Assembly: GCF_000429905.1 (NCBI RefSeq)
Contig: NZ_AUCT01000007.1
Span: 1-64,000, forward strand
Source of the DNA: Desulfatibacillum aliphaticivorans DSM 15576
GTDB lineage: Bacteria > Desulfobacterota > Desulfobacteria > Desulfobacterales > Desulfatibacillaceae
Direction: 5' to 3'
Length of the DNA: 64,000 nt
This document shows positions 1 through 7,519 of this stretch, one piece after another (positions within the stretch are counted from its first letter, which is position 1; each line of letters begins with the position of its first letter). Both the position numbers and the translations under genes were made by a program. Below the pieces are notes generated by a model. The model did not search any database and was not told where the DNA came from. It saw only the letters and a list, made by a program, of their open reading frames with translations.

Positions 1-129
1 CACCTGGCCCAAATGGGCGATAATTTTGGTGCGTGGATTTTTGACGCCGGGTTCCCTGACGCTTTCCGCGATCTGGACCGACTGATAGACCTTGCCCCGC
101 TGTTTACTTTTGACGATTCGGATATACAT
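1..129 (-). CDS. IS1634-like transposase, N-terminal fragment cut by window edge
   Basis: Only the first 43 codons lie in the window; the frame runs off the left edge. The peptide starts MYIRIVKSKQRGKVYQ and continues with NPRTKIIAHLG, which is the usual N-terminus of IS1634-family (IS4-like DDE) transposases. The catalytic DDE residues would lie outside the window, so it cannot be said whether the gene is intact. A TTGACT box lies on the minus strand at 162-167, with weak -10 matches near 141-149. Recognition is by memory of the family, moderately sure. Confidence 0.6.
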   Translation of the reverse strand, partial: MYIRIVKSKQRGKVYQSVQIAESVREPGVKNPRTKIIAHLGQV

Positions 130-130
130 A

Positions 131-191
131 GTGCGTAAACACTATAATATATTATTCATTAAGTCAAGTATAAATACAATAGTTTACGTAC
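131..191. repeat. Imperfect inverted repeat upstream of transposase, possible IS end
   Basis: GTGCGTAAACACTAT at 131-145 is mirrored by ATAGTTTACGTAC at 179-191, with an AT-rich stretch between them. The position just upstream of the transposase start suggests the terminal region of the insertion sequence or an operator. The exact IS boundary and target duplication cannot be fixed because the other end is outside the window. Confidence 0.4.
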
Positions 192-463
192 TACATTAAC
201 CTTCCCGAAACAGATATTATCTTCAATGATTTCAATCTGGATTTCTTGTTTAAGGCAAGATTGGTGTCAAAGTTCGGGATCCCCGTTAAAAAACATAAAA
301 AAAGCCATGAACATTTCTCCCTTTCGGAAAAACCTTCATGGCCTTGTTCTCGTGTATTTTGTATAGATTGCAGTTTGGTGTACAACTTCGATTGCACAAT
401 TGGCGTGACCATACACGAGTATGAAAAAAAATGTCAACAGAAATTGAATAAAGGAAGACGTCA
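192..463. other. Intergenic region with two inverted repeats, no gene seen
   Basis: No convincing gene. An 8-bp stem (304-311 with 335-342) is preceded by an A-rich run at about 288-303, so it would read as a terminator only on the minus strand, where no gene lies close upstream. A second pair, CTCGTGTAT (349-357) and ATACACGAG (410-418), brackets the likely leader of the methyltransferase gene. Either could be mRNA leader structure; neither is recognised. Confidence 0.3.
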
Positions 464-1306
464 ATGACCATGGATAACACAGATTGGAACCAGGTTTGGA
501 AAGAACAAATGGCGAAACACAAGGCTTCGGACGGAGGGCGCGACTGCGTGGCTTTCTGGTCCAAAGCCTCCACAGCCAAGATCTACGAAAACTCGGCCAA
601 AGCAACCCAGGGGCCTCGAATAGCCCAAATGCTTGAAGACCTGACGGCAGACAACTGTCTGAGAATTCTGGATATCGGCGCAGGGCCCGGAATCCTGGCC
701 GTTCCCTTGGCGAAACAAGCGGAGCTTGTCACGGCCGTGGAGCCCGCTACGGGAATGATTCAGCGGTTAAAGGAAATCATTCAGACTAATAATATCTCCA
801 ACCTGTCCATAGTGGAGAAGCGTTGGGAGGACGTAAACCTGGAATCCGACCTCCAGGGGCCTTACGATGCGGTGGTTTGCTCCTTCGCCCTGGGCATGGA
901 CGACGTAAGGGCCGCTCTCGAGAAGATGGCCGCCGCCTGCAATAAAACAGTTTATCTGTATTGGTTCGCCGAAGACGTCTCCTGGAACAAGCATTACAAG
1001 GCATTGTACCCGCTTCTCCACGGCCGGGAGTTTTCCTCCATGCCCGATTCTTACGTGTTGATGAACGTAATCAGGCAAATGGGATACAAACCTGAGGCGA
1101 CTCCATTTTCCTACGAGAGCCACAGTGCATTTTCCGGGTTGGAGGAAGCCGTGGATTTCTATCGGGTTCGGTATAATGTAAAAACCGATGAGCAGGAGGG
1201 CATTCTACGAAATTACCTGGATAAGGTTTTGCGCACGGAGGACGGAAAGCGCATCCTGGATATCCGGGCCGAATGTTCGGCGGTCAGATTTTCCGTTTTG
1301 GATTAA
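464..1306 (+). CDS. Class I SAM-dependent methyltransferase
   Basis: A 280-residue soluble protein with the Rossmann-like methyltransferase fold. Motif I is DIGAGPG at residues 70-76, followed by an acidic residue at the end of strand 2 (AVEPATGM) that normally contacts the SAM ribose. The C-terminal half is rich in aromatic residues (YLYWFAEDVSWNKHY) and resembles small-molecule or metal-related methyltransferases seen in anaerobes. The start is supported by an AAGGAAG ribosome site about seven bases upstream. It stands alone, with the next gene on the opposite strand. The substrate cannot be read from the sequence. Confidence 0.75.
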   Translation: MTMDNTDWNQVWKEQMAKHKASDGGRDCVAFWSKASTAKIYENSAKATQGPRIAQMLEDLTADNCLRILDIGAGPGILAVPLAKQAELVTAVEPATGMIQRLKEIIQTNNISNLSIVEKRWEDVNLESDLQGPYDAVVCSFALGMDDVRAALEKMAAACNKTVYLYWFAEDVSWNKHYKALYPLLHGREFSSMPDSYVLMNVIRQMGYKPEATPFSYESHSAFSGLEEAVDFYRVRYNVKTDEQEGILRNYLDKVLRTEDGKRILDIRAECSAVRFSVLD

Positions 1307-1336
1307 AACAGGAAACTAAGGGAAAAGCCGCCTTGA

Positions 1337-2068
1337 TCAGGAGTATTCTTCCATAAGCCAGGCGCGCATGGGGTTGGAACTGGCCTTGGCGGCTTCGAAC
1401 ATGGCTCTTTTGTCCAGGAAAACACGGCGGGATTCCACGCCCAAGGTTCCATTTTCAGATGTGATAATGGCGTATTCCGCGTGATCCATGAGCTGCGGGG
1501 TGTTGCGGATCAAAAACTCCCGGAAAGGCAGGCCCACGCTGCCGGGGTTGATTATCAGCCGGCCCCGGTGCTGGCGGAGCATCTGGATATGGGTGTGCCC
1601 GCAGGCCAGGATTTCGCCGTTCAGGCCCTGGATCATGCGGTCCACTTCCGCGTCCGGAGTCCTGGAAAGGATGTTATCCATATGGGACAAAGGAGAGCCG
1701 TGAAATGCGATCAGGCTTCCGGCTTTATCCATAAGCACTTCCAGAACCCGGTGGAAATCCCCCATCCAGTCTATGTCGTCCTGGGTCAATTGATCCCGGC
1801 ACCAATCCACGGCCTCGATAATGTAATCCACCTCGGTGTACTGATGAATCAAGTCCCGGTCGAATAAAAAGGCGTCGTGGTTCCCCAGAACGCAAGGACA
1901 GTTCACGTCCCGAAGCCTGGCCACCACGGAACACGGGTCCGGCCCAAGGTTCGCCACGTCTCCCAGACAAATAATCTGGTCGATGCCGCCCGCGGACTTC
2001 ATATCCTTCAGCACTGTTTCCAGGGCGATGTCGTTACCGTGGATGTCAGATATTAGAGCAATGCGCAA
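1337..2068 (-). CDS. Metallophosphoesterase, YfcE/MJ0936-like
   Basis: A 243-residue calcineurin-like phosphoesterase. The metal-binding set is complete: D8-x-H10 (SDIHGN), GD at 36-37, GNHD at 62-65, a later His in AFHGSPLSH, and GHTH near the C-terminal third followed by INPGSVG. These ligands hold a dinuclear metal centre that hydrolyses phosphodiesters or phosphomonoesters. Length and motif order fit the YfcE/MJ0936 group of small phosphodiesterases. It is convergent with the upstream methyltransferase (30-bp gap) and divergent from the GspE-type ATPase gene. Physiological substrate unknown. Confidence 0.85.
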   Translation of the reverse strand: MRIALISDIHGNDIALETVLKDMKSAGGIDQIICLGDVANLGPDPCSVVARLRDVNCPCVLGNHDAFLFDRDLIHQYTEVDYIIEAVDWCRDQLTQDDIDWMGDFHRVLEVLMDKAGSLIAFHGSPLSHMDNILSRTPDAEVDRMIQGLNGEILACGHTHIQMLRQHRGRLIINPGSVGLPFREFLIRNTPQLMDHAEYAIITSENGTLGVESRRVFLDKRAMFEAAKASSNPMRAWLMEEYS

Positions 2069-2256
2069 GCCGTCCCACCTCTCCTAAGGCGAATGCTAAG
2101 AAATCCTGAGAATATATTTCCCTATTTTATATTTAATTGTCAAGACAGTTTATTATTTGGTATCAACATGTTAAATAGATCACACTTGAACTGTCCATTA
2201 CGAACGCTGTGCATCATACTTTAAAATTTTCCTCATGAGCTTAAAAGTAGGCGTAT

Positions 2257-4005
2257 ATGGAAGTGCAAAAACAGGCAAAGCAGACCAGGGCGCCTAAGCC
2301 CTCCTATTCCAGCTCCCGAAAAAGGCTGGGGGAAATCCTGCTATCTGAGGGGGTTATAGACCTTAAGGATTTATGGAAGGCGCTGAACGAACAACGCACC
2401 ACAGGCGAGAGGATAGGAAAAATTCTGGCCCATCGGGGCGTCGATGCGCAGGATATCGCCAAGGCGCTTTCCAATCAATTGGACCTTCCCATGTACGAGG
2501 GCCAGGAACCGGTCAAGGACGTGTCCGGCATCCTGTCCTCGGAGTATCTTTCCTCGCGCATTGTATTTCCCATGTCCCGGGACGGCCGTACCATCCGGGT
2601 GCTCATGGCCAATCCTTTGGATACGGACACTATCTCCGAAATGGGATTTCTCTTTTCTTCGTCCATTAAGCCCATTGTGGCGACGCCCCAGCAGATATTG
2701 CAACTGATCGAATCCACTTATTTCGTGCCCAGCGAGGTCCAGAGCGTCCTGGATAAGTACGATCCCAGCCAGGCCTTTGAACTGCTTGAAAGCCTGGATG
2801 AAGAGGACGAAACGCAAACCCAGGATATCGACAAGACCCTGGACGACAAGCCCATTGTACGGATGGTTAATATCATCCTGTATTGGGCGGTGGACACGGA
2901 CGCAACGGACATCCATATCGAGGCGGCGGAAAAGGAAACCCTGGTCCGGTACCGCATTGACGGCATGCTCCAGACCCGGCACCGCTTTCCCAAAAAGATT
3001 CACCAGCCGCTCATCTCCCGTTTAAAGGTTATGGCGGACATGGATATCGCCATCAGAAGGCGCCCTCAGGACGGCGCCGCGAAAATCCGCATCAAAGGCC
3101 GAAAGATCGATCTAAGGCTTTCGTCCCTGCCTTCCCAATACGGGGAAAAAATGGTGCTGCGCCTCCTGGGAAACAGCACCAAACTCCTGACCCTCCGGGA
3201 ACTGGGCATGAGCCCGGCCATGGATGAGCAATTGAGAACCTGCCTGCACAAGCCCCAAGGGCTTATCCTGACCACCGGCCCCACGGGAAGCGGAAAAAGC
3301 ACCACGCTGTATGCATCGCTTAAAGAGGTTATTTCCGAGGAAATCAGTGTAGTTACGGTGGAAGATCCCATTGAGTATGAAATCCCGGGCGCCAACCAGG
3401 TTCAGGTCAATGCCAAGGCCGGGGTCACCTTCGCCAATGGCCTGAGAGCCATATTGCGCCAGGACCCTAACGTGATCATGGTGGGGGAAATACGGGATAT
3501 GGAAACTGCGGAAATCGCCTTTCGCGCCTCATTGACCGGCCACCTGGTTTTATCCACCCTGCACGCAAACAGCTCCATCTCCGCCGTCACCCGCCTTGTG
3601 GACATGCAGATCAAGCCCTACCTGATAGCCTCCTCGTCCCTGGCCTTTTTGGGGCAAAGGCTGCTGCGCCGAAATTGCCAGGCCTGCATCGAGGAATATG
3701 AGCCGCCTGTAGAATCCCTGGAAAGGCTGGGAATCCTTGCCGAAAAGCTGGCCGGAATAAAATACATGCATGGCGCAGGCTGTGAAAAATGCCATTTTTC
3801 AGGCTACTCAGGCCGGATTGGAACCTATGAAATACTTATGATAAGCGAAGAAATCCAGGAGCTTATCAGGCAGGACGCAACGGAGCAAAAAATCCTCAAG
3901 GCGGCAACGTCCGCCGGCATGGTTACCATGGAGGAATACGCCCTGGAGATGGTCGCCATGGGCATTACCACCGTGGAGGAAGCCTTGCGGGTGGTTCCGC
4001 CGTAA
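2257..4005 (+). CDS. GspE/PilB-family secretion or pilus assembly ATPase
   Basis: A 582-residue hexameric ATPase of the type II secretion/type IV pilus superfamily. Residues about 20-155 form an MshEN (T2SSE N-terminal) domain, which in related proteins binds c-di-GMP or the inner-membrane platform. Walker A is GPTGSGKST at 341-349; the VGEIRD Walker B/Asp region starts at 409; the His box is STLHAN. Two CxxC pairs (C474/C477 and C509/C512) form the zinc-binding C-terminal element of GspE-type proteins. No gspD, gspF, pilC or pilin gene lies in the window, so it is an orphan here and its partners must be elsewhere. Confidence 0.88.
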   Translation: MEVQKQAKQTRAPKPSYSSSRKRLGEILLSEGVIDLKDLWKALNEQRTTGERIGKILAHRGVDAQDIAKALSNQLDLPMYEGQEPVKDVSGILSSEYLSSRIVFPMSRDGRTIRVLMANPLDTDTISEMGFLFSSSIKPIVATPQQILQLIESTYFVPSEVQSVLDKYDPSQAFELLESLDEEDETQTQDIDKTLDDKPIVRMVNIILYWAVDTDATDIHIEAAEKETLVRYRIDGMLQTRHRFPKKIHQPLISRLKVMADMDIAIRRRPQDGAAKIRIKGRKIDLRLSSLPSQYGEKMVLRLLGNSTKLLTLRELGMSPAMDEQLRTCLHKPQGLILTTGPTGSGKSTTLYASLKEVISEEISVVTVEDPIEYEIPGANQVQVNAKAGVTFANGLRAILRQDPNVIMVGEIRDMETAEIAFRASLTGHLVLSTLHANSSISAVTRLVDMQIKPYLIASSSLAFLGQRLLRRNCQACIEEYEPPVESLERLGILAEKLAGIKYMHGAGCEKCHFSGYSGRIGTYEILMISEEIQELIRQDATEQKILKAATSAGMVTMEEYALEMVAMGITTVEEALRVVPP

Positions 4006-4041
4006 AAAGGATGAAGTCCACATCTCCTGAAAGTTGATATA

Positions 4042-4464
4042 TTATTTCATCACCATATACGTGTCGTCCATAAAAATCGATTTTTCCGTAAGAAGCCACT
4101 TCCCGTCAAATTTGGCGAGCTTGTCCTCGTATCTGCAAACCGATATTATGACCCGGTCGGCTTCTATAGGCGCCGCATCCACGTCCAAATAGGAATTTGC
4201 GACGGCCTGCTCTTCGTTAATTTCTATCACTGGACACGATATTTTATGGCGCAAGTACCTCATCGCGGATTTCATTACCTGGGTGTAATTAAGAAACCAT
4301 TGCTTGATTTCTTCATACCCTTCGTGCCGGCCGTTCTCCTCCCAGTTTATAATCAAGACCGCATCCGGATGAAATACGCTCATAATGCCGGGAACATTTC
4401 CTGTGTCCACGGCATGGCAGCAACGATAAAGCAGTTGTTCAACTTCCATTAGACTATTATGCAT
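4042..4464 (-). CDS. SnoaL-like/NTF2-fold protein
   Basis: A 140-residue protein with the alpha plus beta cone pattern of the SnoaL-like NTF2 superfamily: an N-terminal helix, then SVFHPDAVLIIN, the helix of GYEEIKQWF, and C-terminal beta strands ending in FDGKWLLTEKSI. The fold is used by dehydratases, isomerases and aromatic dioxygenase small subunits, so the activity is open. It lies next to a shorter relative on the same strand (28-bp gap), suggesting a local duplication. No signal peptide is visible. Confidence 0.65.
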   Translation of the reverse strand: MHNSLMEVEQLLYRCCHAVDTGNVPGIMSVFHPDAVLIINWEENGRHEGYEEIKQWFLNYTQVMKSAMRYLRHKISCPVIEINEEQAVANSYLDVDAAPIEADRVIISVCRYEDKLAKFDGKWLLTEKSIFMDDTYMVMK

Positions 4465-4492
4465 GTTTTACGGCCTGTGTTTATTAATAAGG

Positions 4493-4702
4493 TTAATTTT
4501 GCTGAAGCCTTTGTGAAGAGGCTGCCTGAAGGGGGGTCACAACTGCTTGTGAGCGTCTTCTGATTTGCTCCTTGCCCACGGCGTTCATGCCTTGCTGGAC
4601 AACCAGAACGGCGTCCTCGGCGTAGATATCCGCCAATGCGTCGAAATCCTCTTCATGGATGGCCTTGTCCGCCTTGTGTATCAACTCTTCAACCGGATGC
4701 AT
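4493..4702 (-). pseudogene. Truncated SnoaL/DUF4440-like gene
   Basis: A 69-residue frame whose first 45 or so residues (VEELIHKADKAI, YAEDAVLVV, NAVGKEQIR) match the start of SnoaL/DUF4440-type proteins. These are normally 120-140 residues; here the similarity stops after GKEQIR and is replaced by a Gln/Ser-rich tail before a stop. The missing C-terminal beta strands build most of the cone fold, so the product is unlikely to fold. I read this as a gene remnant broken by deletion. A short functional peptide cannot be excluded. Confidence 0.5.
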
Positions 4703-4714
4703 AAGCCTCCTTTT

Positions 4715-5809
4715 CTATCCATTTTTTCGTTTAAGGCCCCAGGCGTCCGCCGCCTTGATCATGTCCGCAATCTTGGCGGAGGAAATGTCAAACGGCTCGT
4801 TGTGCATGCTGTCTTCCGGGGTGCAGGCCTTTTCCGCTACATCCAGAAGAAGCTGGTCCGAAGCGTTTTCCATACCCAGGTCGGCCAGGGTGGTGGGCAG
4901 GCCTATGGATTCGCAAAATCCGTAGATTTCATCAATCAGGGAAGGGGGCTTTTCAGTCAGAAACAGGGAAACCAGCACGCCGAAAGCGACCTTCTCGCCG
5001 TGATAAAACCGGTTGATTCCGGGGACGACAGTCAAACCGTTATGAATGGCGTGGGCCGCGGCGAGCCCTGCGCTTTCAAAGCCGATGCCGCTTAACAGGG
5101 TGTTGGCCTCCACCACCCGCTCCAGGGCCGGCGTAACCACGTTGGCTTCGCAGGCGGACAAAGCCGAAACGCCGTAATCACGGATGGTTTCCCAGCAAAG
5201 CCTGGCCAGGGCGTAGGCTGTCATGGAACCCACGGCGCCCGCGATATTGGGGGCTCTTTTTATGCGGCAGGATTCCGCTTCAAACCACGTGGCCAGGGCG
5301 TCGCCCATGCCGGAGGCCAAAAAGCGGGCGGGCGCCTTGGCAATAATGCTTGTGTCCACAAGAACCACGTCCGGATTGCGGGGCAGATAGTCCACCCAGG
5401 AAAAAACGCCCTCCGGGGTGTAAATCACGCAAACCGAACTGCACGGGGCGTCCGTGGAAGCGATGGTGGGCGCCATAATAACCGGAACGCCCGCCTTATG
5501 GGCCGCCGCCTTGGCCGCGTCCAGGGTTTTGCCTCCGCCAAGCCCCACAACCAAATCGCACTGGTTTTTCGCGCACAACTCATGCAGCCGTTGGATTTCC
5601 TCGTCCGAACACTCCCGTTTGAATTGCTCCTGGACGATTACCAATCCTTCGGGGGCGTTCTCCAAAATGGTCTTGGCATAGTGTTCGAGAGAATAGGGCG
5701 AGGCGATTAAAAAGGCTTTGCTTCCCAATCTTGCGCATTCAGCGCCCAAATCATGCAACGCTCCTTTGCCTTGAATATAGCGGCCCGGAAATAGTGTGAT
5801 GCTGTTCAT
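4715..5809 (-). CDS. gldA: Iron-containing alcohol dehydrogenase, glycerol dehydrogenase type
   Basis: A 364-residue protein of the GldA group, which oxidises glycerol (or reduces hydroxyketones) with NAD. The nucleotide-binding GGGKTLDAAKA and the metal-binding Asp/His set (SGMGDALATWFEAE, AAAHAIHNGL, FYHGEKVAFG) are present. The frame stays open 56 codons further upstream, but I choose the ATG at 5809 because the protein then begins at the normal family N-terminus (MNSITLFPGRYIQG). The ATG follows a GGGATT site. It could act on another small polyol; no glycerol kinase or uptake gene lies nearby. Confidence 0.8.
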   Translation of the reverse strand: MNSITLFPGRYIQGKGALHDLGAECARLGSKAFLIASPYSLEHYAKTILENAPEGLVIVQEQFKRECSDEEIQRLHELCAKNQCDLVVGLGGGKTLDAAKAAAHKAGVPVIMAPTIASTDAPCSSVCVIYTPEGVFSWVDYLPRNPDVVLVDTSIIAKAPARFLASGMGDALATWFEAESCRIKRAPNIAGAVGSMTAYALARLCWETIRDYGVSALSACEANVVTPALERVVEANTLLSGIGFESAGLAAAHAIHNGLTVVPGINRFYHGEKVAFGVLVSLFLTEKPPSLIDEIYGFCESIGLPTTLADLGMENASDQLLLDVAEKACTPEDSMHNEPFDISSAKIADMIKAADAWGLKRKNG

Positions 5810-6788
5810 AGCGGAATCCCTTCCATGGCTGATGGATGCTAATGAAAATTGCGGAAAGGAAAAAGTATCACAACTCAAGGCTTTATTCAAAATATGTTTC
5901 TGCGGCGGCGGATTTCTTTTAAAGGCAACGGCGCCTTGGATGCAGGGCCATGCGTCGCGCCCTGTCATCCTAATCAAGTACGTCAGGAATAATACTCCTC
6001 AAGAGTTGGGCCGTCTGGCAGGACGGCGCCCTCTCCATCCGCTAATGATTGCACCCGTATCCGTCATACTCCAGGGCGATCACAAGGATCTCCCCTACGC
6101 GGGCGCAGCAAGCGGCTGTCAATAAAGGCGGGAAAAAGGGCAGACCATAGGCGCTATTCCGGCCGATCAAGCCCGTCATCCTCGCGAACGCGGGGACCCA
6201 GAGTCGTTGTCTTTCTTTGTTGGGCGCCCGCGGCAGCGTCCTTGTTTTATGCTGCCGGGGTCCGTAAGGACTCTTTTTTCAAAAGGCAAAGGCTTGTTGA
6301 AAATCCTGGCGAAAGAATAAGGTTGCCGGCTAAAAAACGGCGGCGCTCGGAAGACCTTCTAATGGGGCGCACTGCCTTATCGGTTTTTCCGGGGAATCCC
6401 TTCCAGGCCTGGGAGGATCTTTTTCGAGGGCGGGCTTGCCATCAGGCTAATAGGAGTGAAATCGGTAATGGACGGTTGGGCCAAGGGGACGGCGTTACCA
6501 GGGGATGGTCGATCCATTCCCATATGACTTTCAATTCCGGTTTGTGGACAAGAGTGAACTGTAGGATATTTTTATTCTTTATTTATTTTTCTGGTTGTAT
6601 TTTTTTGTCCGGAATGGTTATCTCAATTTGGGTGATAATACGCTCTATATAAAAGGTCATCATTTCCTTTCGGTTATCACTCCGATATCCATATATCGAT
6701 CATTATCTATGAATGATATCCGCCGCCCGCATATCAGGCGGCTAAATCTAAAGAAGGACCGGGATATTGATATCACGAGGTAAGACAC
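5810..6788. other. Long non-coding stretch with one dispersed repeat
   Basis: Almost 1 kb with no convincing gene: the open frames here lack family similarity, ribosome sites and normal composition. It contains one copy of a dispersed palindromic repeat (6174-6210), and turns strongly AT-rich after about 6560, probably the promoter region of the small gene at 6789. A short stem CCGCC/GGCGG is visible around 6721-6742. Confidence 0.45.
6174..6210. repeat. Dispersed GTCAT...GGGGACCCAG palindromic repeat
   Basis: GTCATCCTCGCGAACGCGGG followed by GACCCAGAGTCGTTG. A near copy lies at 49495-49528 (GTCATTCCCGGAAACGGGG then ACCCAGTGTCGTTG). The core can form a short C/G-rich hairpin. This is the common intergenic repeat type seen in many proteobacterial genomes; no function is known. 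Confidence 0.6.
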
Positions 6789-7067
6789 ATGGCTTTGAAA
6801 GAATTGTTAAAGAAAGCCCTCTCTTGGCTGTGGAATTCCGTTCCGAATCTTCCATTGCAGTGGGTTGAAGTACATATCTCGCCGGGGAAAAGGTCTGAAT
6901 CGACGATACGCCGCCACGCATACCTTCGTGCACACGGGATCAGGTGCAAGCTGGTTCGCCTGGGTTTTACCAGCTTGTACGGCACCGATAATAGGGTGGT
7001 CAGCCTGCGTGTGCATAAAGACGATATCGTAAAAGCCCGGCAACTGATGCAAGAATTTAGGGATTGA
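6789..7067 (+). CDS. Small conserved-looking hypothetical protein
   Basis: A 92-residue basic protein preceded by a good GAGGTAAG ribosome site. The middle and end (STIRRHAYLRAHGI, then NRVVSLRVHKDDIVKARQLM) recall the DUF2007-type pattern of a short beta-alpha-beta module in which a protein residue pair and a C-terminal Lys/Arg-rich helix recur. The similarity is weak and by eye only. No membrane segment or signal peptide. It is isolated between two long intergenic stretches, so context gives no clue to function. Confidence 0.5.
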   Translation: MALKELLKKALSWLWNSVPNLPLQWVEVHISPGKRSESTIRRHAYLRAHGIRCKLVRLGFTSLYGTDNRVVSLRVHKDDIVKARQLMQEFRD

Positions 7068-7315
7068 ATCCTGCTATCGCAGGTTTTCGATCCGGATCGT
7101 TTCCACGCCATCAATTATCTTGAACTCGTAGTTTCACGAGACATCCGTCAAAAACTCAATAACTATAAATCTTATTGTAATCATGTATGAATATTGCCAT
7201 TTCTAATGGCAATACTCAGGTAAATGCTGGCTCTGCGCAATCCAGCCTACATGTCGCTGTGCGCTCCTGCGAGAACCAGGATGCTCTCGGCATTTATGGA
7301 TTCCCCTCATCCTGA

Positions 7316-7348
7316 CCTTCCCCACACGAGTGGGGAAGGATCTTTTTA
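7316..7348 (+). terminator. Rho-independent terminator-like hairpin
   Basis: CCTTCCCCAC (7316-7325), loop ACGA, GTGGGGAAGG (7330-7339), then ATCTTTTT. A perfect 10-bp GC-rich stem with a U tract on the plus strand. It lies about 250 bases past the small gene at 6789, so it may terminate that transcript or may simply be part of a repeat cluster. Confidence 0.55.
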
Positions 7349-7424
7349 GGACGACCTGTTTTTGCGCGCAGCGCCAATTTAAAGTTTTGATCAAACTTTT
7401 TAGGCCGCGTTGCGGCCCGAAGAT

Positions 7425-7514
7425 AAAATGTTTGCCGCCGGAGGCTCTTTTGGCAGTTCAGCAGTTTGCCGCCGGAGGCAGGCGGTTTTATTTTTTTGCA
7501 GTTCAGCAGTTTGG
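7425..7514. repeat. GCCGCCGGAGGC repeat units and duplicated 15-mer
   Basis: GCCGCCGGAGGC occurs twice here (near 7434 and 7468) and the 15-mer GCAGTTCAGCAGTTT occurs at 7453 and again at 7498, a 45-base spacing. The same GCCGCCGGAGGC arm forms the large palindrome at 43663-43706, so this is a dispersed element family rather than a CRISPR or microsatellite. Confidence 0.6.
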
Positions 7515-7519
7515 CTTTT

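Larger units (their letters stand above)
7068..7519. other. Intergenic region rich in palindromes and a 45-bp spaced repeat
   Basis: No gene. It holds a terminator-like hairpin (7316-7348), a short palindrome AAAGTTTTGATCAAACTTT near 7381, and repeat units described separately (7425-7514). Confidence 0.5.

Noticed and set aside
302..345. Hairpin as terminator for a minus-strand gene
   Set aside because: The stem is only 8 bp and no minus-strand gene lies within 1 kb upstream of it on that strand.
6242..6652. 136-residue frame in the long intergenic region
   Set aside because: No ribosome site, no family similarity, and composition unlike the neighbouring genes; it starts within repeat-like DNA.
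7425..7514. Repeats as a CRISPR array
   Set aside because: Only two units of a 15-mer with one spacer and no cas genes; the units belong to a dispersed palindrome family.
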